A stretch of 64,000 nt of DNA from Orobanche coerulescens (taxonomy: Eukaryota > Streptophyta > Magnoliopsida > Lamiales > Orobanchaceae), in assembly GCA_033398695.1 (NCBI GenBank), contig CM065801.1:9052001-9116000 (forward strand), in the 5' to 3' direction. Numbering within the stretch: the first letter of the stretch is position 1; every line of letters starts with the position of its first letter. Shown in pieces: positions 40,147-51,004 of this stretch. The notes under the pieces were generated by a model. The model was not told the DNA's origin. It ran no database searches and saw only the letters and a program-made list of their open reading frames with translations. Both the position numbers and the translations under genes were made by a program.

Positions 40147-43088
40147 TGTAACACCCCCAATCCGCTCAGGGATATTACACGCCGTAGAACCCTTCCTCAA
40201 GGATCTACCAGGCTGGTAACGACATTTAACATCTCGACAATGCCTTCGAGGCTACAATGACTCAGTAGACCGATTTGGTCTTTCCCCAAATACATACAAC
40301 TCAAATACAACTCATGCCCACGCAGGGGACAAAATACAACTACACCGCATAACGGAACAATACAAGAAATGAAAATAAAGTACAACTGAACCAACACACG
40401 ATGTACGGTTCCTCATGTGATTAGTATCGATCATCTTTCATCATCCTTCGTGCCGACCCTGTGTTATGCTCCAAAACCTGAATGCAAAAACAGACATCCA
40501 CCCCCCGAATACTCGGGGGTTAGCAAAACTCCACTGTTTGGCTAGTGCAAATACAAAGTGCAAATACGAGCCATACAATTCACCTTCCACGAATAACAAT
40601 AACCGAGGATCCTCAAAGATTCAAACGAAACGAAAAGTACTTCCCGAGGCAAGGGTTTGAGAAAACATTTCAAAAACGAAATATCATAAATCAATGGAAG
40701 TAATTTATAAAACAGTTTAGAATGCCATCGAGAGTTTTAATAGAAAACAATTTAGGATTATCAAATCCTACTTTTCGAAAACCAAAAGACAAAAGGGGTC
40801 ACCGCCCCAAAGGTTTACTTTCTGAAAAATGACATTAACCAACCGTTGGGATTTTAGCCCCAAATCCAGAAACGACTTTTACAAAACCATTGGGATTTTA
40901 GCCCCAAATCTCATCAACTCACAAGACACAAGAACGACTGTGAGGTTCGTATCCCAACATCAAAGTCCACAAATAAAGGATTTAAAACAAACAACAAAAT
41001 ACTCCAAAGGCCATCCTAGCCAAGTAAGCCAAACGAACAACTTACCTATTACACACTTAGTAGATGCATGAAATAATGAAAACCGTTAAAAAGTACTCAT
41101 TTCCGGAAATGCCAATATCAAATCACATTGCAAAAATGCACCACAATTAACCGTCGATCCACACCTCCGTGGACCCCTACCGAGACCCCGTCGGATCTAA
41201 CCCGTAGTGGTTAAAAGCAAAACTCGCGGATCCACACCTCCGTGGACCCCTACCGAGACCCCGTCGGATCTAACCCGTAGTGAGCATACACACACACACG
41301 TTACTCATGCAACACTAATATGCTAAGAATGTAAGTTCATTAAGAATACTCACTAGAGATGGCCATTAACTCGACACCATTATCAAACTCTTCAAAATTT
41401 CGATAACAAGATTAAATAAGGAAATACACGATTCCATAACCTTAAACAATATGAGTATCATCATAAAATCCTTCGACGTTCAAAATAATCAAATCATAAT
41501 CAATCCTCAAAACACCGTTCATAAAACACACGCGTTTTGAAAGAAAGCCTTTAACGAGGCCAAACCGAAATCCTTTTGAAACTTCATTTCAAATAACCAA
41601 ACAAACACATCAAGACGACCACCGATCATCATATACATAAAACGAGAAAAGTATGGGCAAGGTACTTGCCTCGATACCGCGAGCACGGAACCACGAACGG
41701 ATACGGCTCAACCGGGAAGCTTCGGAACGCCCGATGCTAACGAAAAGGAAGACGACAATGAACGGAACGGGAGAATCGAGCACGACCGTGAGGAACCGAC
41801 GAAAATGAACCTAACGATTCGAATAGCACAATCACAACCACTTCTAAACGATTATGGAAATGGAATACACCCGGAACCCCGCCTACGATTCATGTATATT
41901 CATACAAAAATAACAACGAGGGCGGACCACAACCAAACCCTCTCAATTCCATAAAAATCCACAAAATATCCATGAATCCGTAGGAAAACTAAAGATACTA
42001 ACAATATCAATCGTTTACATCATGAATCCACCAACGAAACGGAACGAATCGGAAGAAAAACCCAAAACCCCCAAATTAATCGAAATAGGGTTTTAGAGCA
42101 TTACCTTGGAAGATTCAAGTGTTAAGATCCGTAGAACACGCGTTAGATTGATTATCCGAGCCTCACAACCGAAAAGAAATGATGAAAATCGACCCGGATG
42201 AAGAACTCTCTCCTCTCTATCTCTCTCTCTCGCGACTCGTGCAAAAATGGAAATGAAATGAGCCGCTCACGCTCGTAACCACATTTATAGTGTAACACAA
42301 GAGACTTATCGGCCGCCTATCGGCCGATAGGCCCGACCGATACCCTATACAAAATGCCGGGCAAGAGAGTCTATCGGCCCCCTATCGCCGAAAGGCTCTC
42401 GGACGGTGCCCGACACCGACGCCTTCCACTAAAACGACCATAACTCTCTCGTCCGACTCATTGACTCACCGCTTGAACCATTGGAAAGCTAACTCGATGT
42501 TCTATAATATTGCAAGATTTATAATTTTTGGAGTTACCAAAAATTAATGATGATCTAACAAAGACGAACTCATACTTAGAAAAGTCGTTTAGTAATCCCG
42601 AATTCAACAAAACGACACCGAAACCCGAACACGAATACGAACCGAAGATACGGTTACGAAGTACTCACAAAGACGAATCTAAGAGCTAGTAGAACACACA
42701 ATTCTGACCACCCGAAGGCTCGAGATTCGACAACGGAAGGTAATTACCCCAAACTTTGGGAAATTACGAAAATGGCCCAAATGCCCGAAAATCACCATAC
42801 GTGATCGAATAACCAAACCGAAGTTCACAACACGTCTAACAAAGTTAAACGGACTTGCGGGAAACTCAAATGTTAGCTTCGGTCGAGATTCGCAAGAATC
42901 GAACTCAAGTGCGGAAAAGTCGCTAAAAAGCACAGAACTCAACGAAACGACACCGAAACGAACTCGGATGTCAAAAAGTGTAGAATTAATCATTCTCAGA
43001 ATGACGAAACGGTCATGAGCGAGTCGTCAAAACGGACTCCGACCGAAAAAAAAAGAATTACCGGAAATCGAAAATTGCGGATATTACA
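40147..43088 (-). repeat. A-prime 5' LTR
   Basis: 2.94 kb, almost collinear with 34940-37853. The U3 palindrome CCTATCGGCCGATAGG lies at 42316-42331, with a second, decayed one near 42373-42397. U5 tandem units are at 41155-41281. Confidence 0.9.
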
Positions 43089-43093
43089 CATAC

Positions 43094-45916
43094 CTCGAGA
43101 TATGATGTGCCACGATAATCATATCAGTCTAATCCGGGATCAGAACAATGCAATACGGATAAGGTCCTAACATAAGACCTACAAATGCATACTCATATGA
43201 CCGCGTCAATATGATCATAACAATAACAATCATGTATACTCAATGGAAATCCGACGATCCAGCGCCCTCAGCATAGATCCACGATGATCCTACAGATCAA
43301 CACGAGGTGGATAACCAACAATATACATATGCACAACAACACATGATAAAATCAATGATGCGAATTCACAAGATTCCATCAACACAATACTGGTAATCCA
43401 ACGATCCAGCGCCCTCAGCATAGATCCCCATGATGATCCCGTCGAACCAACGCATGGTGGAAAACTCGCCCAACGATCCAGCGCCTCAAGATAGATCCCC
43501 ATGATGATCTCGTCGAACCAACGCATGGTGGACATTCGATCCAGCTTCTCAAGATGGATCCTCATAATCCCATCGGATTATTTACACAACATAAACAACA
43601 CAATATGCATACACATATGCAAATCAACATGTTCATCAACATGAACAACATAACATGCACGATAACATGACAATTTACTAGGACGACTCCATGTTCAACA
43701 ACATGAAAGAAAATGTACGAGACCAAAATAAATAACACTAAACCATAACCAATATGGAATACTTGCCCCGAGTCCTTCGGGAGCAACCTTGATGTCCAAT
43801 CATCACCGACGATTATCCTCAATGCTCGGCGATCCAAACGTACGATGAACTATAGATACTCATATCCTCGTCTTTACCATAATGTAACCTAGATATTCGA
43901 ACATACCAATAACTGAGATAAAGCATATACATTATGATTTACCTCCCAGAATCGAAAGAACGATATGCGAAATGCGATCCGAATACCCAAAGTTCACAAT
44001 AATAATCATCGTCATATGCATTATAAACGAAATGAAACTGAAACCATTCATTAAATATTATAACTGAGCAAGTAATAACTTGCCTCGATACCGATACGAT
44101 GATGATGAAGCCGCTACCAGTCATAATGCCTTTGTCTACGAGCTCCTCAGTCCCGATCAAAAGCAATACAATGGATATACTCGAACACGACCGCAATATC
44201 CGGTTATAATCACCGATCAATAGTCTCAACCTATCGAAGAAATCAAATAACACATATCCGATAACAATCAACAACCGATAAAACTAACCAATCGAACTCA
44301 ACGGTTCAACACAACCTCGAATAAACACAGTCAGAACCAACCAAGTCAAACCATCACGAATTCATAATCAAAACACAAAAATACCGCATCGTCGCTACTT
44401 AGCGCACGTTAAACGCATAACGTGGCGTGCGCTAAGTTGTCCCGTTAGCGTGCGCTAGCAGTAAGCTTAGCGTGCGCTAATGCCGCATGGCATGGATTCC
44501 AAACATCGACTCACATCTTGCGACTACGAAACCGAATGAAGGAAGACATAAATCTCCATATCTCTTGAAGATAAACGACCACATAATTATCACCATGATC
44601 ATGTCAATGTCCATATATCAATAACAACATCAACAATCAAACCGACTTGATAACAAGGATCGTATCATGCTAAATCTGGAATTCAACCTAGTATCATGAT
44701 TCATCTCATCTATATCAACCAATATAATTACCAAGATTCAGAAATCCTTCTTAGATCGGGTTAAATGAATCAACATCCTTATGGTATGAAGAATCTTAAC
44801 TAACGTCCGAAACTCTTATCAAAATTCCATTGAACATCATCATATGATTATCCAACATGCTCCTTGCATGAAATCATCCAAGAAAAACGAACCACTAACG
44901 AAGGAATACAAAGATTACCTGGTTTAGATGAACCAAAAAGAAGAACACTAGAACTCCATCCAAAGAATCATGAACAACTTGAAGAACAAGGCTTGAATCC
45001 AAGCTCTCAATCTAATGTTGTTAAAGATTATCATCTCACGGTGTTTGGGAACCTCCAGAACCTCCCAAAGCTCTCTCTATCGATTGAAGGAGAAAGAATG
45101 GACTAAATGCATCTCAAAACCCGTCTGTCCCCTTTTTATAAAGTATATTACTAGCGTGCGCTAAACCTTATGTTTAGCGTGCGCAATAGCCTTAGCGTGC
45201 GCTACCTGACTTTGTTAGCGTGCGCTATCGAAGCCCAGAGGCTACTGCCTTGCTTCGTAAACTAGCTTACATACGTAATGCCCATGCATTAACGTACGTA
45301 AAACATCCTGCTTAGCGTACGCAAGTCATTTACTTTTAGCGTGCGCTAATACCAGTTGACTTGCTACAGTCTACACCTACCACGAAGATGCTCGTGACCC
45401 CACATGCCGAAAGCAACCAATAAAGCCAAGATTCCCTGTTGACCGATATACAGTTAGCGTGCGCTAATCAACATGCATTAGCGTGCGCTAACACTACATT
45501 ACAACATCCGCCGACTTATCGTAACGTGCGCCAAAGTGGCCTCGGTCCACGCGTAGATTCCTTCCGACGGACCGCATTAGCGTGCGTTATCTTATATCCA
45601 GTAGCGCGGCGCTAAACTCGCACGATAGCGTGCGCTACTCATGATTATTAGCGTGCGCTAATAGTGTTACACTTAGCCAATTTCAGCTATTCTTGTCCAA
45701 CGCCTCGACATATCAAAAACGAACATAAGACACACCGAACACAAACACCGAATCCAATAATATTCTTAAATACAATTGTCGACCAAATACAACAATTATA
45801 CCAATATCGACATCTCAGTCCTTCATTATTTTATCCATACTGCATGCATTTCACGCCGTACAACATAACTCGGATAAAATAATATTAAACATCGTAGTAG
45901 AAATTAGGATATTACA
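43094..45916 (-). repeat. C-family LTR copy 3, right part
   Basis: Resumes exactly where 34939 stopped and runs to GGATATTACA at 45916. TATA box at about 45133-45142 and dyad array at 45152-45661. It is followed by element E sequence rather than a C internal region, so this is the outer 5' LTR of the C chain. Confidence 0.9.
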
Positions 45917-46160
45917 ATAACACATAAATGATTCAGATCCCGCTCTCAAAGAAGAAGCGATTAATAAAATAAATCCTACTCGAGAAGTAGTTAATCGATT
46001 TCCTGCTCAAGAAGCAGTTGAAAGAAATAAATCCTACTGAGAAGTAGTTGATCGATTATCTAAATCCCGCTCAAGAAGCAATGAAAGAAATAAATCCTAC
46101 TCAAGAAGTAGTTGATCAATGATTCAAATCCCGCTCTCGAAGAAGAAGCCAAAATGATGG
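45917..46160 (+). repeat. Short tandem repeats in the right internal part of element E
   Basis: About four diverged 45-60-bp units alternate 'aatcccgctc(a/t)..aagaag' and 'aaataaatcctact..gaagtagtt'. The units contain inverted pairs such as CTACT and AGTAG. No coding role is evident. Confidence 0.6.
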
Positions 46161-46793
46161 ATATAATATTCGATCTCCATGATTAAACATGAACGAAGAA
46201 AATTGAGCAAGTGATACCATAAGCTATCACCAATTAATTAAAGAAGATCCCATGCAAACTGCATGATGGGATCATTTGACAAGTGATATGGAAAATATCA
46301 TCGAAAATAATTGCTCAATAAATCACACGTTGATTATATCACATGGTGGGATCATTGAAATCATATTGATTGGCAATATTCATGGGGAAACATATATCAC
46401 ATATTTGTGAAAATATTGTATTTGCATAAAAACAAATGATGGTCTTATTATTGTCAAGAAGCACACAACAATAAGTGAAATATCGAAACTAGTCAAAGGC
46501 AAGAACACTGACAATATGAAACGCGAAAAGAAAATACATATGAAACCCATAAAAGAAAAGGGGTGCGTCTCGAGAGTATAAAACTCCGTAACTCGCCACC
46601 CCCGGCATAAGGGTTTATAATGAAAGATCTAAATGATCTAAACTTCTTTTCCGTTTGGCGCCAATAAATTGTGGTGATGAGCTTGACTTCCAAATTCTTA
46701 ATCAAATATATGCCTCGAAACTTTATAAGTAGATCAAAGAACAGACAAGACATATTATTATATCTCGTGATGGCCGAGATATAAACTTGTGAT

Positions 46794-47277
46794 CTACTCC
46801 TTGATCCGTAAAGGCAAGCAAATCAAGAAATTATTAATATTCAACAAACCTATAGGTTTGGTATGGAAGTCCCGCTCAGCCCATGACGTGATGTTGAATT
46901 TCTCATTGAGTGTGCCATAGCCACCTGGAAGAACAATAAAGGCATCACTATTATTCACCACATACATCAAACTATTATGAACAGACTGTGCTTGAAGCAT
47001 CAACCCAGTTGAACCTCCTATACTACTGGTTCTGACTATGGAAAAGTGTAAGGCACTTGTTACACTTATTCTCTCATTTTGTGCAGCATCTAAAAGATAA
47101 CCCAAAAAATCTATGATTACTCCCACCATACAATATATTGATTTTGTGCTTTCCTAATTCTTTTACGAATTGATATGCCATATCTATATGCTGGATATGA
47201 CCTATCAGTTTGGATCCACCTAAAATACATATAGTTTTAATTAGATGAGATTTATATGAGGATTCTGACAACTCCAT
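46794..47277 (-). pseudogene. LOG-like cytokinin-activating enzyme fragment, antisense in copia E
   Basis: LOG enzymes cleave cytokinin riboside 5'-monophosphates to release active cytokinin bases. The minus strand reads an N-terminal Rossmann-like stretch with 'ICILGGS' and 'INILYGGSN' (47277-47074). After a frame change near 47100 it continues into 'DAFIVLPGGYGTLNE' (the PGGxGTxxE motif, at about 46905-46930) and 'KPIGLLNI', ending at 46794. That covers roughly the first two-thirds of the usual ~210-residue protein. The first nucleotide-binding motif GGGxxGLMG is degraded and the middle is poorly conserved. No introns interrupt the part seen, whereas plant LOG genes normally have several, so capture from an mRNA is possible. 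It looks non-functional as read. Confidence 0.75.
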
Positions 47278-47280
47278 TTT

Positions 47281-48780
47281 TCTACACTAGATTTTCAAAA
47301 TTCTTTTATGAGAGATACATTTTCTGATTTTTGGATCCCAAATTTAAAGAACAAACTTCTTTCTAAACGACAAATGACTTCACTATTTTCATTGAAAATG
47401 GAGCGGCAGATAAGTCATTACTTTTGACAAAATTACAAAAGAAAACAAAAGATATGATATTATATTTTTCAATGAAAATGACGTTACCGATCGACAGCTG
47501 AGAAATTTAAATATTGGAAAACAATATTCATCAACTTGCATTTTTTTTCTATTACCTTATACCAACTTTGATAGAACGGACTTACAAACTGGATCTTTTG
47601 AGATTAATTTTTCATGACTATAACGTTCCCGTTCATCCTTAAATTGTATCCACAAAGCCATTAGTTCACGATGAACGTATCCACTCGGATGTGCATCAAG
47701 AATCTGTTGAATATCATGATCCATAGATTCCTTACTCAATCCATCCTTTATTTATGATATTTTATCTTCTCGATTTTTGGATTCATAAGCCACTTATTTG
47801 CTTCGTGTGTCACATGTCAAGCGAGCACATTTATAGCACCCACCTAATCTTTTTGCTCTGCGTTTCTTTGCAAAACTACTCTTACCCGCACTGCATGTAC
47901 TTAAATGAATTTGAAAATTCGCCGGATAGTCGAACTTGTGCTTCGATCAACCATCGAATATCTTCTGGGATGCCATTTCTCATCAAGACTTAATCTTTCG
48001 AGTCGAGCTCGATAAATTCTTTTTATGATATTCACTGGAAGAGATGAATAATATTTACGAAGATTCAAAGCATTGAATCCATTATGATATTCGCACTTCT
48101 GTATGGGTGAATTTTGTGAATACAATGATAATCTATTTATAGATGGAATTACGCGTATGAGATTTGACTCGCGTCCCGAAGCGTATGAACTACGGCTCTC
48201 TATATTTGAATAATGAATATAATATGACATGTGGGAGCAACGACTCCATGTTGATAATGATGTGCAATAATGGCACCGAAAGATGATGTGATATGTCGGA
48301 AATATCTATATGGTGATATAGACACATCATCTTCAAATATTTGTTCTCGATTAATATCAATACTAGCCAATATCGGGAATGAATCCCTAATAAATTTGGA
48401 ATATATTAAGGGGAGTATGGGCCCACTTCCTCTACATGTGAACTACTAGATATTATGGATCCACTAGATAGTCACATGTTTAGATGACTCGTAATCAGAA
48501 ATTTACGAGATGATTTGCTCACGGTTTGAGCATATATTCCATATCAGATTGAGCTAGTAATATATCCCAAATAAATTTGAATAGATCCGAGAAAGGATCA
48601 AGATATGCGCATACAAGTGGGATATCAATTGGCATACTATTTGAAGTCCTCCAGCCAATATCGAGAACATAATATATAAACTCCCATGACTGAAGATGAA
48701 TACTGAGATACTGGCATATGTGTTTGGTGCTCAAGAAATCTCTCAGCATGAGGGGGAGTATTGGTAGTTGGAAATATGCG
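47281..48780. other. Element E interior, unassigned
   Basis: Minus-strand frames at 47557-47739, 47901-48230 and 48519-48791 have no recognisable domain; they could be further captured or decayed sequence. Two purine tracts near 48410 (AAGGGGAGTATGG) and 48750 (GAGGGGGAGTATTGG) resemble copia polypurine tracts. No copia RT or integrase motif is visible on the plus strand. Confidence 0.4.
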
Positions 48781-49048
48781 AAATGCATCACATTATATCC
48801 TCACAATTATATGAACATGAAGTTCAAAGATGCATGATAGATTATTAATTTTTGATACCAACTACAACTGCTTTGATAAATACATAATAATTCCCCGAAT
48901 ATGAATCAAAGCAGAGGCATATACTTTTGAGAAGTATAAAGACATAATCCCAATGGGTGATTGATAATGAGATATCTCGGCAAGTTATGTTGCCATGGGG
49001 AAATAACTATTGAAAAGTGTCGACACAATATAGCGCTATGAATAAAAT

Positions 49049-49398
49049 GAGGATATCAATGATTGGAAAGAGGATATCGATAAATGATATGAGGATATCC
49101 ATGATTGTGAAATATGGATATTGGAAATGAGGATATTAAACTCCATGATTTGTGAAAATGAGGATATCAATGATTGGAAAGAGGATATCGATAAATGATA
49201 TGAGGATATCCATGACTGTGAAATATGGATATTGGAAATGAGGATATTAAACTCCATGATTTGTGAAAATGAGGATATCAATGATTGGAAAGAGGATATC
49301 GATAAATGATATGAGGATATCCATGACTGTGAAATATGGATATTGGAAATAAGGATATTAAAATCCATGATTTGTGAAAATGAGGATATTGAAATCCA
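49049..49398 (+). repeat. Minisatellite, 111-bp period, about 3.1 copies
   Basis: Copies start at 49049, 49160 and 49271, with a partial one at 49382. Each unit is built from smaller 'gaggatat(c/t)' blocks. The long minus-strand frame across it (49036-49368) is a repeat artefact with an IS-rich peptide. Confidence 0.9.
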
Positions 49399-49534
49399 TC
49401 GAAATTGAAGTATATGCCCTTATAATAAAATGAAATATATGGGCTACTGAACGTGACTCGTAACGAGATTTTGAACATATTATCAGTGCATGCAATCACT
49501 CAAAATAAAACGTTGTGAACGAAAATTATATGTT

Positions 49535-50290
49535 GTACTCTTTTCCTCGATCGAGGTTTTATCCCACTGGGTTTTCACAGGAAGGTTTTTAACGAGGCAG
49601 CCTAATCACAACAAATATGGAATCTCCAAAAGAAATTTGGAATATATTGCAAAGAATATGAGTTCGATATTACAAAACTGCACTGAAGGTGATACTCGGA
49701 GGATTATTTAAATGCCTGGGGCATATTTATAAAATACGCGTTGCACTCTTTTTCCCTTGACAGAGGTTTTGTCCCATCGATTTTCCTAGCAAGGTTTTTA
49801 ACGAGGCAACTGGAATGGCGTATTAGTATGAATAATGTACTCTTTTTCCTTCATTAGGATTTTTCCCACCGGGTTTTTCCTAATAAGGTTTTAATGAGGC
49901 ATATTTATGACATAATGAGGAACACTACAAAGATCAAGATTATTCCTCAAGGCTTGAAAATAGAAGGAGTTGTTGTACTCTTTTTCCTTCGATCAAGTTT
50001 TTCCCACTGGGTTTTCTTGACAAGGTTTTAATGAGGCAACACGTGGATACTCCAACAACGAATAGTATACATGATGATTCACTCGCTTTTATCCCACGAG
50101 GTTTTACCGAGACTACAAGAATATTCATACAAGAACTATCGAGATAAGGGGAGCAAATTTATGAGATCGAGATTGTCAAGTTTTATCCCACAGGATTTCC
50201 TAGCAACATTATGATGCAACATGATATGATCACACAAGCTCCAAAGACAAACAGTTTGAAAGTTTTTATCCCATTGGGTTTTTCTTCAAA
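49535..50290 (+). repeat. Copia 3'UTR repeats of the TTTTTCC...AACGAGGC type
   Basis: At least four units (about 49535-49599, 49745-49808, 49838-49901 and 49975-50037) plus partial ones to 50290. Each reads 'tactctttttcc..., gttttatcccac.gggttttcc..., aaggttttaa(c/t)gaggca'. This arrangement just upstream of the polypurine tract is a known feature of many plant copia elements and supports the copia assignment of E. Confidence 0.8.
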
Positions 50291-50333
50291 CTAGTTCAGC
50301 AGATATTTATGTAAATAGTCATTCAAGGGGGAG

Positions 50334-50549
50334 TGTTATAATAAGTCTTGAAAGTGACATTTCAATTACCCTTTTGTTTTTATATAGTGTGAATGACTAT
50401 TATACCCCTGATGTAAATATGTAATTACGATTGTGCCATCTGAAGTTTTCCTATAAATAAGACTTCAATTATTAATGAAAAACATACCTGAGAATCATTC
50501 TCTAAATTCTCTCCCTATTCTCTCTCTATAATATTTCGATTTTACAACA
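50334..50549 (+). repeat. 3' LTR of copia element E
   Basis: 216 bp, preceded by the polypurine tract AAGGGGGAG and followed by TAACT, the right target duplication. Confidence 0.95.
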
Positions 50550-50714
50550 TAACTAAACTTATTTCATAACTACTTGAGCATTATGTTTCATAGTACAGAA
50601 AGTTGTGTTAATCACATGCGAATTTAGTCACTTACTCAACAACATAATTCGTGCAACGCACGGATCATGCCATTACCATACTAAAAACTCATAATACATA
50701 AAATAGATAAAAAA

Positions 50715-50958
50715 GAACAGAATAAATCAAACGACGAACAAACAAATTCAAACTGTGTGCAACGCAATAAACCCCCAAAAAATGATAAATCTACCTAAAA
50801 ATTAACAAAATCCTATCGATGCATGTCAAGTTATACATTGTTGTATATTTTAGCTTCACCATCACTTAGAATAACTCAAAGAATCTACTTAAACATTACG
50901 CAATCAATAATTAGATACAATTTATGCAACACACGGGTTCGTAAAGCCTCGAGAAAGA
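50715..50958 (+). repeat. Direct repeat left of RPS24
   Basis: About 240 bp matching 53782-54023 (shared blocks 'gaacagaataaatcaa', 'acgacgaacaaacaaat', 'gtgcaacgcaataaaccc'). It ends near a GTGCAAC-type block ahead of 'cgggttcgtaaagcctcg'. A related hairpin CGTGC-AAC-GCACG lies at 50650-50662. Hairpins of this type occur near Helitron 3' ends, but no convincing Helitron terminus is defined here. Confidence 0.7.
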
Positions 50959-50973
50959 GCCATTAAAAACATC

Positions 50974-51004
50974 AGCCCATTTATGTCAAAGGCCCATTAA
51001 GCCC
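50974..51004 (+). promoter_or_regulatory. Site II-type promoter elements upstream of RPS24
   Basis: Three copies of the (A/G)GCCCA core lie at 50974-50979, 50991-50996 and 50999-51004. Clustered site II motifs bound by TCP factors are typical of plant ribosomal protein promoters. Just downstream (51055-51240) are local duplications: three 'aaaaaggctca' copies and three 'acgactgttcgt' copies. Confidence 0.6.

Larger units (their letters stand above)
34940..43088 (-). mobile_element. A-prime: complete non-autonomous Gypsy element
   Basis: Two LTRs (34940-37853 and 40147-43088) and a 2.3-kb internal region, with a perfect CATAC duplication (34935-34939 and 43089-43093). The empty site 'gaacatac-ctcgag' is preserved in C copies 1 and 2. 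Minus orientation is fixed by the primer site TGGTATCAGAGC next to 40147 and the polypurine tract AGGAAGGGTAGAA next to 37853. No polymerase is encoded. It is the youngest datable insertion in the nest. Confidence 0.95.
20886..50549 (+). mobile_element. Copia element E, split by nested insertions
   Basis: Two 216-bp LTRs (20886-21101 and 50334-50549) differ at three positions I can see and are flanked by a perfect TAACT duplication. The primer site after the left LTR reads CGTTATCAGCACGA, and the polypurine tract AAGGGGGAG precedes the right LTR. The element's own sequence is 21102-22466 plus 45917-50333; the 23.4 kb between is the C/A-prime complex. I see no intact gag-pol, so the element looks non-autonomous or gutted. 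LTR divergence of about 1.4 percent suggests a fairly recent insertion, older than everything nested inside it. Confidence 0.9.

Noticed and set aside
22467..45916. CRISPR-like or satellite arrays suggested by regularly recurring TAGCG boxes
   Set aside because: Spacing is irregular, boxes are 12-14 bp dyads inside LTR promoters, and there are no spacers or cas genes.
49036..49368. 110-codon minus-strand ORF with repeated Ile/Ser peptide
   Set aside because: Translation of a 111-bp minisatellite, whose period is a multiple of three.
20881..50554. Two unrelated short copia solo LTRs instead of one split element
   Set aside because: The shared TAACT duplication on the outer sides, the primer site on the left and the polypurine tract on the right show they are the two ends of one element.
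50640..50690. Helitron 3' terminus
   Set aside because: The hairpin CGTGC-AAC-GCACG is present, but no convincing CTRR end with host AT insertion site or 5' TC partner could be placed.
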